This document shows, piece by piece, positions 1 to 10,400 of a stretch of 21,574 bases of DNA. The notes beneath the pieces are model-generated. The model saw only the letters and a program-made list of their open reading frames with translations, did no database searches and was not told the origin of the DNA. The stretch comes from Elysia marginata (lineage: Eukaryota; Mollusca; Gastropoda; Plakobranchidae), in the NCBI GenBank assembly GCA_019649035.1, contig BMAT01003988.1, forward strand, positions 21,520 to 43,093, written 5' to 3'. The position numbers and the translations under genes were made by a program. The number at the start of each line of letters is the position of its first letter. Within the stretch, counting starts at the first letter, position 1.

Positions 1-42
1 AGAGTTGACTTCAAGCGAGTTGACTTCTCGCGGATTCCACTG
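1..42. mobile_element. right end of a pogo/Tigger-like DNA transposon
   Basis: Read from 42 leftward on the minus strand it begins CAGTGGAATCCGCGAGAAGT and continues with a TCAACTCGCTTG-type end, the style of pogo/Tigger terminal repeats. TA follows at 43-44, the usual target duplication. The rest is beyond the left edge. Two GAGTTGACTTC words are repeated within it. Confidence 0.6.
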
Positions 43-872
43 TAATACAGGTGCAGTAACAATGTTATTGAAGTTTCATGTAGGCTTCTATTTTGCATAA
101 CATGGTACATGCACTGCCTTCAAATTAATTTCACTATGAAAGAGTAACTGTGCCTCCCCAAAACTTGGAACAGTTAAATACATGTTAAAAAAAGTCAAAA
201 TATTAAAAAACACTGATGTATGTTTTTAGAAGTATTTATCTTTTTTTAATTTTGTGGTGCATAAAGGTAAAATTCATAATCTTTTAAACAAAAAAAGACA
301 CTTATGTCAATGAAGACTGTGTTGAAAATGATACAAAGTGCTTTTTATAGGCCAATTATGAGAAAAACAATCTTTGCAGGGTTGAAAAAAAATCATCTTT
401 AAGTAATGCATCATTCCTTAAATGAATTTTTATCATATAAGAATTAAGATAATTAACAAAATAACTTTTCAAGCAATACCATTGGAATTCAGATTCAATT
501 GAAAATGAGTAGCATTAGCACTAAATATTGACCATGTGTATTCCTCATTCATACCTTTGTGAATATTTTACAAATAATTTTTAAAGATAAGTTTGAATTG
601 GTATTTTTTCCTGTATCCGAGTAGGTTTTTACCGGACTTACAGTACACAGATTCATAAAGCTAATATTAACTAATCCTTTAAAATGGTTAATGAGATTAA
701 TAAAAAATCACTAATGAAACAAAGGTTTTTTAAGATAAAACAAGAAAACTGCCTATTGGATTTATAACTTAAATACTCGAGGCTTTTAATTTAATTTTAA
801 AACGTGTCAAGCTTAGGTAAAAGATTTCACATCAAGTTTAGAAAAATCTTATTTAGCGTGCATAACAGGGTT
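43..872. other. AT-rich non-coding DNA
   Basis: No open frame of note, RNA gene or clear repeat is seen on either strand in this stretch. It has the base composition of the introns further on. Confidence 0.6.
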
Positions 873-1104
873 TGTCTAACGGTAACAGTAACAGCGAGAA
901 CGAATGAAAGAAAATTGAATCAGGTGTCGCAGTTTTCATATTAAAAGGCGTTGATATTTTGAAAAATGTACTCTTATGGGGCACATAAAAAAAAAAGAAT
1001 CAAGAGAAGCAACTTAAGCAGAGTTGAGTGTAGGCCTACTGAAAAAAAATTTTTTTTTTTCAAATTAAAGTTTCTCACATCTTACTTAGAATCTGTTAGA
1101 GACA
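873..1104. mobile_element. TGTC...GACA MITE, copy 1
   Basis: Ends are TGTCTAACGGTAACAGTAAC and, on the other strand, TGTCTCTAACAGATTC. Inside, GGTGTCGCAGTTTTCATATT followed by AAAAGGCGTTGATATTTTG matches the copy at 20899-21150 closely. The right part is diverged, so that boundary is less certain than the left block. Confidence 0.6.
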
Positions 1105-2903
1105 TTTCTCCAGATGTTTCACAAATATGGTAAAAGTCAAAATTTATCTCTGCATCATGTTTGTTCGTTTAAGATGAATGAAATCAATACACTTTTTCTT
1201 TCACTTCCAAATATTTGATGATAGTTCATAGTGAAAGTATAACTGCTTTGCAAAATGGTTGAAATGGTAACTGGAAAAACACTGAAGTACAACAGCTTTA
1301 CTTCAAGACTTCAATAAAGAAAAAGTCAGGGGAAAACATTAAAAAAAAGAGGCATAGTGATAGCATGGCACAGGAAGAGGTTTGTTGAGATGTAGAGCAA
1401 CATGGAAAATTTTCAAAAATCAAAGTAGATAATTAATATAATGCATGTATTAATAGTGCTCACATTCTCATAAATATATGTACATTATATTTATATAAAA
1501 CAAACAGTAGTGCAATTGACACATCAAGAATTGTGGTAGATCGTTGTATTGGCAAAGATTTTATCTGGTTAATGATAAAAGTATAAAAATAACCTAAACA
1601 AAGTGTTGAGTACTTTCAGATCCAAAAATAAAATTGAACCATTTTAGAGTCAGCTAAAATCTCTGCCCATTCAGAGATAGATTAAACAATCATATTGCCG
1701 TATACAGTCATTTATAGTTATTATACACATAAACAAGGGAAATATTCAACAAACAAAATAAAACAGAAGTTTTAAAACTTGATCAGAATAGAAAATGCTA
1801 AAAAAAAAAATACACCACTCATTGGTTCACAAAAAGATATGGTATGTAAACTTTTTATAACATTATCTAGATGAGGTATCACATACAATTTAAGTCAAGT
1901 TCTGTCCTTATTTTTTTTCCCCTGTGCTTTCTATTCTTTTTGTGACCCGGTTTGATTAGATGATTAGATAACGTCTTTTGTAAGTTCATGCTGAATGGTA
2001 CGACACATTGACAATTGAATAATTTATATCTCTTAAAACCTCTGTGTGGTTAGAAATCTTTGACTAATTTTAAGGTTTGAAAAGGTAGGCATGCTTTTAG
2101 TAGAACTAATAGAACATTACTAAACCCTCCGCTTCAAGAGTCGCGAGGGAGCATTTCCCCATTCCCAGTCCATATGGGACTGTCCAGCATCACCACGGGG
2201 ACAAAAAGATTTAAGCTCAGTCTCTTGCTATGGTGACTTTGTTAGTTGTTAAATCACTATTCTATTCTAAATTCTGTCCTTATTAATTATGAAAGTTGTA
2301 CTTGTAGTACCTCTAGTTGAGAAAATCACTGACTTGAAATGGGATAATAGTTTATAAAAAGCAGATTAACAACCTATTACTTCTTGACACAAGAAAAAAA
2401 ACAATACTACCTAAGTTATAACATAAAAACGTTTCGGCTTTATTTGATTGCCTTTTTCATAAACAATACATATTACAATTGTAATATTTATTGTGAACTC
2501 TACTTTAGTTTTTTGAAATGGGATGTAATCATATATTTTTTTCCTTGAAACAGACCTATATTAATTATTATGGAGCCCAGGAATTTTTGAGAGAAACAAA
2601 CTTTCACAAAGCTAAATCAAACTTAGTCATTAAAATGGTATATAAAATTTTGCAAGTAAAAACTAAAACACAGCATTTTCGTTTTATAAGTTGGGAACAT
2701 GGAAATTGGCTGCCTGACCTGTAAGTGTATTAATATAGACAATTTTTTTACCATCTGGATGTTGCTTGTTCTCCTATGGTTTGGGGGCACTAAAATTGTG
2801 TAAAACGGAAAACTTAACCAGTCTAAATGCCACTTTGCCAGTCTTACTTCAACCTGACCACGCATGATAATACATGTGCATTTATACCTATACTGCATAG
2901 CCT
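1105..2903. other. AT-rich non-coding DNA
   Basis: No gene is supported. Short A runs and AT-rich words dominate. The only contrast is a GC-richer patch at about 2126-2200, which I could not assign. Confidence 0.55.
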
Positions 2904-3139
2904 ATACTTGCTATTAGGTCAGATGTCATAATTTTCACATTACAAAGCGTTCATATTTTAATCGGTGTATTTAAATGTTTTAGAGGTGTATCATAGTATA
3001 GTATATGTAGTTATTAAAAATTTTGCAGGAAGATATTAACATTTATTAAACCTAAAAAAGAGCAAACAAATTACTTTTAAAAGGAATTTTCTTTATTATA
3101 TTTTCCGACATCCAACTCATTCACACTGGTTGCTAGACA
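2904..3139. mobile_element. TGTC...GACA MITE, copy 2
   Basis: The right end, read on the minus strand, is TGTCTAGCAACCAGTGTGAA, nearly the same as copies at 17430 and 20145. The left side has GGTCAGATGTCATAATTTTC then ACATTAC, matching the inner part of the other copies. The very left end is diverged or partly deleted. The two short open frames overlapping this area have no coding features. Confidence 0.65.
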
Positions 3140-4603
3140 AGTTTTTGTTAAACTAATAAACAAGAAGGATCAATGGAACGCTGTCATCTGCCAGCTTTAT
3201 AGTTAGATTAAACAAATAACTAGCCCCTGTGAAGTGTGCAATATGTTTCTGAACAAAATATTGAAACGATTTCCGCAGCAAGATATGATTTAGATATATC
3301 TAAAACACAAATACCTTGGTCATAATTATGTTAAAAGAATTGTTTTACTCTCTCTTGCTTGCTGTCATAATTATTTTGAAAGGCCAATTCAAAGTGAAAG
3401 AATAAATTTCTGTTTAAAACACTTTCTTTTTTATCCCAAATATTTAATGCATATGTTTTCTATTGATCCATAGGTTTATGAAAATCTTTTGGCAATCTTT
3501 GTGGGGGGTTCATTTTTTCCATTAAAAACCGAGCTTCCTTTATAGGACTAACAAGTACATGAAAACAAGTAAGACAAAAGAAGGTAGAAAAAAAATTCAT
3601 TGGTCATGCCATGTTTTTTTTTAATATTTGAAGTATAAAAAAATACATGATAAAGTAGATCAGTTTAGATTTGAATTGTAATAAACAAAATTGATCAATT
3701 ATACTCATTGCATTGATTGGTGTTAGGAAAAAAGGAAATAAATATGCTACCAGAACTACCGGAAATTTTTTAAATGTGTCAGAAGCATAATAACTACCAT
3801 CAGAACATGTCATTTGATTTTTCTTTCTTTATTGTGATTGTTTTTTTAAGTTTTACATATGTCTCTACATATTGAAGATGGTATGTTAATTTTAATCAGT
3901 ATTTAACAATTAGTCAAAATCTCAGGAAATACATGGTAAGAAATATTAATGTATCTGAGTTTGATAAAGTATACATTACCTTATTTTTCAAATCTATAGG
4001 GAACATTTTAGTAGTTCAAAGAAAGCTGCAGTTTATAGATTCTTTTCTTTCTGTAAGGATTTCAAAAGGTTATGGCAAGTTTTCCTTCTTTTTGCTACTC
4101 CATCATGGCATTTTACTTAGGGCACTTTGCATAATTCAACTATAATAATTTAATCAATCCGTGAATAAGTGTAGCTTTCTCAAACCCCTGTCAGTATTAC
4201 TCATTAGTATCTGAAGAAGACGTAAACCACTATTGACTTATGATTTAACTCACAGCTCTCCTTTATCATCTTTTCCCCTTTGAATAAGCAGTTTTTGTCA
4301 ACAGTTATTAATGACTTTTTTTGACAGGCCTAAAATTTTTTCATACATGTATATTTTTATGATGTAAAAGAAGACATGGGCAAAGCCATGATCCAAAGTC
4401 ACATAAAAACAAGCATAGCAACAGGTTTTTTTTTTAAGTGTCAGAAGGCACACAAAAGTGCAATGTTCATAGTATCACAAGGGACGGTACCAATATAAAA
4501 ATTTCTTAGCAGTGATTAGGCAAATAAACTGTACAATGTAATGTTTTGAGAATAACATCTCATCCAAAAAGGAGCCTATAACCAACCAAAACATCTGTCT
4601 CAG
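3140..4603. other. AT-rich non-coding DNA
   Basis: Open frames of about 70 codons occur here by chance; they lack recognisable motifs, and AT-rich composition alone explains them. Nothing else was identified. Confidence 0.55.
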
Positions 4604-4676
4604 TGTCTGTCTGTCTGTCCTTCTGTCTGTCTGTCTGTCTCTTTCTTTCTTTCTTTCTCTCTCTCTCTCTCTTTTT
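4604..4676. repeat. compound microsatellite (CTGT)n(CTTT)n(CT)n
   Basis: Interrupted CTGT repeats pass into CTTT repeats and then a CT run ending in T's. A minus-strand open frame of Arg/Glu/Asp-rich repeats over it is an artefact of the repeat. Confidence 0.95.
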
Positions 4677-4931
4677 CTAAGACCGTCCCTCTCTTCCACT
4701 CACTTTCTAATGCTCATCATCTATAACGTATATCTTGGTTTATATTCACTTTAGCTCTTTTTTCCACACGCTGTAAAAAGCAGAGGTTTTGATAACTATA
4801 ATTCATTGTCCTCGAGACTGCCAATCTATTTTCACAAATGAGTTTTTATCGTACACATGTCAGCAAAGCAGTACCCTTCCAAATAAACTGAAAAAAGATT
4901 GTTTAAAAGGGAAAACAAAGGTTATAAGATA

Positions 4932-5628
4932 CAGTAGTATCTGGTTAAACGCACGTCAAATAAATGCACGCTATGGTTAATTTAACGCCAAATTGCGATG
5001 ATCTATAAGATTGGTATACCCTAAACACAGGCAACATCGTCTAAACGCACGCTATGATTTATGAAATAGGTAAAAACAAGTGGATCAGGCAACCACGGAG
5101 ACCCATGGAAAAAGCCAGAATCACTCAAGAGGGATTCTCATCTTCCTTTGTTGTCATCACTACAATGCTACATTTACATGTTTTGGTTAAGGAAACTTGT
5201 GGTAGGGGTGTGAAGAGGGAGGCATGGAGGGTTTAAGGTGGACAAAGACCTGTCGGGCGGGAATAATTTGTGTAGACCTTAGAGGAAGTGAAATGATTAT
5301 GACGCAACGTTCACTTCCCTCAGGTAAACTCCCTCTCCATTGGTCTCCCCCCCCTGCCCTCTTTGGTTGCAGTGCGATAACTGCTAAGCCAAACCAGTAG
5401 ATAGATCTAGATTACTAGGTTACATAAGTATATGTATGATATTCTTGTCTACACCTTCTCAATTTGTGTGGTCCAGAAACAATTTGGTTTTTAGGCATAT
5501 TCTCTCGTTTTATTTAAAGGGAAGTAACTAGATACAGTAATTTTTACTACTTTTTATAAATGCACGCATCTCCTTAACGCACGCTATTTGAGCCCCTGAG
5601 GTGCCGTGCGTTTAACCGGATACTACTG
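4932..5628. mobile_element. 697-bp non-autonomous Tc1/mariner (pogo-like) element
   Basis: The left end is CAGTAGTATCTGGTTAAACG. The right end on the minus strand is CAGTAGTATCCGGTTAAACG, one mismatch over the first 24 bases. TA lies on both sides (4930-4931 and 5629-5630), as expected for a TA target duplication. Words like AACGCACGCTAT recur at about 4965, 5043 and 5576, i.e. subterminally. The inner sequence has no long transposase frame, so it would depend on an enzyme encoded elsewhere. Confidence 0.85.
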
Positions 5629-5630
5629 TA

Positions 5631-6384
5631 CCTAAAACAACAACAAAACAATAATATGGGAAAAGAAGTTGAAAAAAAGGGAACAAATTCACCACATTAG
5701 AGAAATATGAAAAATGAAATTGAAAAGTACAAACAATAACAGTTAAATTTTATATAAACTGAAATTTTCAAAGCTAATTTTGCAATGGAGAACAACAGAA
5801 GGTACACCATATACCCTACATTCATTGTTGCTAAGACTACAGCTAATGAGCAGCGCTTGTACGTAGTAAATTACCTCAATTTGACATAAAGATAAGGTTT
5901 TGGTGAATGAGCCTGAAACTTTTTAGTAAAGATCTTGATGGACAGCTATAAAACTAGAAAGGAATGTTTTTCTCTGCAATTTTTTAAATTTGTTATACAG
6001 TTTAGTTTTAATCAAAGTTAGATTAAAAAGAAATTATAAAACTAAATAAGACACGTTTTTGAAAATTATTTGTTTATCAATCTATAATAAGAATCAAAAT
6101 ATATGTATTTTGAACTTCGAAAACTGTTTTTCATGAAAGTATTACATTTATTGACAATATAATATTCTCTAAAATAATAATGCACTGAAAATTAAAGACA
6201 AAAGGAACAAGAATTGAAGTAAAACTAAAATGGTACATTGAAATAAATATTAAAATCATTATGCACGAACTGTAAAAAAAGGAAAACAGAAGCTAATACT
6301 GTGTAAGTTAGTCGATTGTACAAGCCAGTCTTTAAAGTAAAATTGTAGAGCTGAACAAATCATTTCACCTCCTGTAAGAGCTCC
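5631..6384. other. AT-rich non-coding DNA downstream of the PDE gene
   Basis: No gene is seen. It contains the possible distal poly(A) signal at 6147-6152. Confidence 0.5.
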
Positions 6385-6390
6385 TTTATT
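6385..6390 (-). terminator. candidate poly(A) signal AATAAA
   Basis: TTTATT on the plus strand reads AATAAA on the coding strand, about 360 nt after the stop. A second AATAAA lies at 6147-6152 and could serve as a distal site. Cleavage position cannot be read from the sequence. Confidence 0.5.
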
Positions 6391-6711
6391 TTTGTATGCT
6401 TTAATTTCCTCTATTTTTCCGCCTCCTTCCCACTTATCTCTCCTCTTCATATTCTTCTTCCTCTACTCCTCTTCCTCCTTGTTTTTTTTCTTTTTTTTTC
6501 TACCAAATCTGCAATTTTGTCAACGTTTGTTCATTTCACCCCACTGGCTTGTATTACCGATACCTTACTTCAACACAAAATAAAACATGCACCTGTGCAA
6601 ACAACTCAGACATTAACTTTCCTCTGATCTCATCAAGTGGAGAAGATGATGGCTCTACAGATCCTCATCAAATTCAAAGCGGTGCAGAGCCTTTCATCAC
6701 CACATGATGGT

Positions 6712-6717
6712 ACTTAC
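6712..6717 (-). promoter_or_regulatory. consensus splice donor GTAAGT just after the stop codon
   Basis: GTAAGT occurs with the exon edge only 29 nt beyond the TGA. It matches the donor consensus better than several donors used in this gene. If used, it would start an intron in the 3' UTR. No partner acceptor was identified. Confidence 0.3.
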
Positions 6718-6746
6718 AACACCTGGCAGCCTCGAGGCAATAATTG

Positions 6747-7427
6747 TCAAGACTGGCCCCCAGATCTGTCCCCGCTACCCGAGTGGTGGTCTTCGTCATC
6801 TGTGCCTCTTGACCTTCCCTGACATGCAAAGCCACGACGTTTACTGGAATGAGTTTTTTTCTCAGAACCCCCTCTCCCGATGCGAAAGTACTTAGACATG
6901 GATGGTGAAGAACTAGCGGAAGAAGTTGATGGAATGCAAGGTCCTTCCCCACCTCTACCTTCAGCTTGCTTTGACCTTTCCTCCTCTATATTCTTACTCT
7001 CCTGTGGGGGTTCCCCAAGCTTTACCAAACGTATTTTTTCTTCGTTGCTTTTGTCTTTTTTACCAATGCCTCCAAAAGATGTCGACCTCCAGCTTTTACT
7101 TTTTGTCTCTTTCTTAGTGCCATTTTCGTCTCCCCCATCCTTATCATGGAAAGGTATTAGTCTTATGTTAACATTCTCTACCACCGTGTCCTCATCCTCC
7201 TCTAACTCTTCCTCTTCTTCCTCCTCTTCCTGCTGCTTCTTATTTTCTCGATCAATTTCTTTCTTGTCTGCTTCTCGCTTCTCCTCTTTTTTGTCTTTAT
7301 CTGCTACCTCTGCACGCTTCTCTTCCATTCTTTTATTCACAGCACGAGCTTGCATAAGCCAGTTCTCACGGTTCTGTTTGCAACCTTCCAGTAATGGGCT
7401 GAGTCGACTTGACACAAGGCTGATTGC
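6747..7427 (-). CDS. PDE5-like: PDE exon n: end of catalytic domain and long charged C-terminal tail (residues 419-644)
   Basis: A 681-nt terminal exon after acceptor TTCTTCATTAG, ending in TGA at 6747-6749. [20 protein letters not shown] then ENW closes the catalytic domain, as in PDE5. The next ~200 residues have no family match I know. Residues 442-484 are Lys/Glu/Arg-rich and likely helical or coiled coil; Glu485-Asp498 is an acidic run; the rest is hydrophilic and Ser/Gly/basic, probably disordered. Human PDE5 stops about 180 residues earlier on the same spacing. The terminus (SGGQS) is not a CaaX prenylation box, unlike PDE6; Cys582 and Cys620 are internal. An opposite-strand open frame over this exon is its shadow. 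Confidence 0.92.
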   Translation of the reverse strand, partial: AISLVSSRLSPLLEGCKQNRENWLMQARAVNKRMEEKRAEVADKDKKEEKREADKKEIDRENKKQQEEEEEEEELEEDEDTVVENVNIRLIPFHDKDGGDENGTKKETKSKSWRSTSFGGIGKKDKSNEEKIRLVKLGEPPQESKNIEEERSKQAEGRGGEGPCIPSTSSASSSPSMSKYFRIGRGGSEKKTHSSKRRGFACQGRSRGTDDEDHHSGSGDRSGGQS

Positions 7428-10400
7428 CTAATGAAGAAAATATTGGTAAAACTTCTTAGAATACTGTATACACATTTCATTATTGCAATTGGGATTGACC
7501 TCTTTTACCACCAACATGCAGATCATGTATAGCATACAGACAGGCTGAGGGTGAAAGAGAAAGATAAAAGAAAAGATATAGAGATATGTAGATACAGTCG
7601 AACCCCTGAATCCCTGAATAAAGCCCTGTAAAAACTTTGGGTCTCACAGAAGGGGGGGGGGGGAGGCGTCCTTAGTTCAGGGGTTAAATTACTATACCCA
7701 TATAGCGCATATCCTCAAATTTAGAGTGAAATCAAAGGCGTAAGAGATACAGTGGAACCTCTCAATTAAGACCCCCTCAACAGAGACCATGTGACTTTAA
7801 ATTTGGGGACATCTGCTTCAAATGGGTTTAGTAATTTAACCACTGAACTAAGACCCCCTCCATATTAGACCTATTTTTACCAACATTTTTTCAGGTCTTT
7901 ATTCGGGGACTTCCACAGTGTAAATAAGATAAAAGAGGAAAATGTGTAGAAGGCGGCTTTTTTATGTTGGCCCATCTTGTTATGCGGTAAGTCGCAAGTG
8001 TAGGACTCTCTCTCTCTCTCTCTCTCTCAGAGGCAAACCTTCATTAAATGGTGTTATTGGTATAAGAGGAATTTGAGAAGAGGCTAACAGGGATAGAGAA
8101 TTTTGCCCTCAGTAAGACTTGTCTATACAAGAATTACAATGAAGTGAATTTTGTGATTTTATTGCGTCTAAATATGAGTTGAATTATTTGATAATCGCAA
8201 TGCACATATTAAAACAAATCTTAATTTTCCAAAAGGAGGAAAGTACATAAAGAATGACATATTTTACTGTCACCCATAATGAAACCAATAGTGTAGATAA
8301 AAATTGATACCTCTACATGTAATAAACAGCAGCAAAAATTTATACGCAAAAAAACATCAGGTTTTGACTCTCTGCACAGATCTACAGTGCAGTCTAAACA
8401 TTTCAAATCCCAAGGGAACAAAGTATAACTTTGAAGTTAGAATTAACCTATTTTGATTTATCAATATACTTTATATAACAAAGAAACAAGATTGGTATTA
8501 CAAATACAGTTCGAATCAAACAGGTGCAGTGGAACCTCTCAGTAAAGACCACCCCTCTTATGTGACTTTAAATTTGAGGACGTCCGCTAACAAAGGTATA
8601 GTAATTTAACCCCTGAAGTAAGAATCCCCTCTTACAACCTCATATAAGACCTGTTTTTACCAAAATTTTCCAGGTGTTTATTCAGGGGTTCCACTATATT
8701 TGGGTTAGCCAGGTTTGAATTATGTGGACTTATCTCTAGCATTACATTTTAATTTTTTGGTGAAACTTTGGAAGGAAGATAGCTTTTTGGTGATTTCATT
8801 TAACAGCAGACCCACTCTAACATCATGTGCCTTTTTTTCACTGTAATTAGTACCTTTGCTGGTTTGAAGTTGATCTGTCATTACATAGTTAAATCAAACT
8901 TCAGCTTATTCTTTCTTACACTGAAAACAAGACAAAAATTACATTTCAGACTAAGCTTAAAATTTTACCTCATTTTTGTAGAACACAAGACAAAGTAAGT
9001 CTATGACTCTCACCTCGTACACAGGCATGCAGATGTCATCAATGAAGCCGACCTGAAGATCTGGCAGTTTATCTGCTTGCTCTCTGTCCATCATGGCCTA
9101 CCAAAAAGATGCACAAAAACAACATGAGTACATTTTAAGGTGGTTTGTTTTTTTAAGGAAACATAGCTACTATATTAGAAAACTCAAACTCTTCCAGTTC
9201 AAAAATTGAAGAAATTTTCAATCACACACTATTATACCACACAACAAAAGCTGCTACCTGGACTTTCAGTATATACCATCCTTAAATTTCATAAGCATAG
9301 TATTGCAATAATTCTGGAATTCAACTGCTTTTCTCATATTTAAGAAACTGAAATGTGCTTTATATCTTTGAGTGTTAAGTGAAGCTTGCAGCAGTGCGTT
9401 CATTTCCATCATAGTGGTATGCATTTTCATGAAACAAGTGCCAGGAATTAAAAATAGCATTATACTTCTAGATGGGTGAATCATCAGTAATTGATGATGG
9501 GCGTAAATGGGCGTTTTGATGTGCTTTTGCAGTAGCAATTTACAAAAGGAATAAATTCAACAGTATCAATCAAACAAGAAATTGTAGGGTAACAACAAAG
9601 CACAAGGCATAATCTTTAGTGTAGACTCACGCTTGGTTTTAAATGGAGAGTTTCCTTTTCCAGGTCCCCCTGCTCAAAGAACTCACTTGCTACCAGACTG
9701 GCTACCTATAATGATGATGATAAAGAGATGTAATACATGTAGCTGTGACATTGTCGAGCAAGTCAACTACAGTGCTCTTAATATTACACTAAAAGAACCA
9801 ACAACAATTTCATAATTCTTATACTTAAACTACTGTATCACATCAGCATCTCTGTGCATGAACATCAAACATTTCTTCAAGTAGAAAAAAAGATACAGTG
9901 GACCTAATCTAACAACCTAGGGCATAACAAACCCTTGTATTCAATAAACTACTAAAATGAATTCCCAATAAGTTTCTTTTTAATCCTGAATATAAACTAA
10001 CGTCTAGAGAACAAACTATTTTCAAACCCAACCTGTTTTCCACATAATACTAATCTATATGGAATTGAAACTTTAAGGGGTCTCTTTGTAGCCAATTTTC
10101 TGGTATGTTATTCACTTCATCAGCAACACAGTTATTGGGAGGGAGAGAGAGTGTGTGAGAGAGATAGAGAGATAGAGATAGAGACAGAGATTACGATATA
10201 TCAGGTGGAAAGAGGCTAGCATTGCAAAACTTGTAAATTTGTTGTGTTCTTTCTAATTTTGACATAGAATACAACGTTTATAGAAAGTAGCCTACAAAAT
10301 TTTTACCTTTTGTTTGTTATGGGCTAGACTTTTTTCTCAACTAACCTTGGCTTCAATACACTCTCTGAATTTTCACAAGAAGTTTGTTGAATATGTAAGC

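Larger units (their letters stand above)
6385..6746 (-). other. probable 3' UTR of the PDE gene
   Basis: The stretch runs from the stop codon to the first AATAAA on the minus strand. In mRNA sense it is unusually purine-rich (A/G runs with GGAAGAGG-type words at about 6411-6501). No cDNA is available here, so the end is inferred from the signal alone. Confidence 0.55.
7428..9013 (-). other. last intron of the PDE gene (1586 nt)
   Basis: GTGAGA donor, TTAG acceptor. Apart from the three MITEs and the CT run, 8029-8526 and 8697-9013 show nothing I can name. Confidence 0.85.

Noticed and set aside
2518..2898. Small overlapping open frames on both strands
   Set aside because: AT-rich chance frames with no motif, splice context or conserved pattern.
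4475..4699. Arg/Glu/Asp-repeat open frame on the minus strand
   Set aside because: It is generated by the CTGT/CTTT/CT microsatellite.
6316..6557. Possible eighth TGTC...GACA-type MITE in the 3' UTR (TACAAGCCAGT at both ends)
   Set aside because: Length fits (about 241 bp) but only 11 bases of the ends agree and the interior lacks the family words.
6880..7431. 183-codon open frame on the plus strand, Ser/Phe-rich
   Set aside because: It is the exact antisense of the PDE terminal exon; its low-complexity Ser content mirrors the Glu/Lys codons of the real gene.
9895..9930. CAGTGGACCTAATCTAAC after TA, like a transposon end
   Set aside because: I found no matching inverted end within about 1 kb, so a single 10-base resemblance is not enough.
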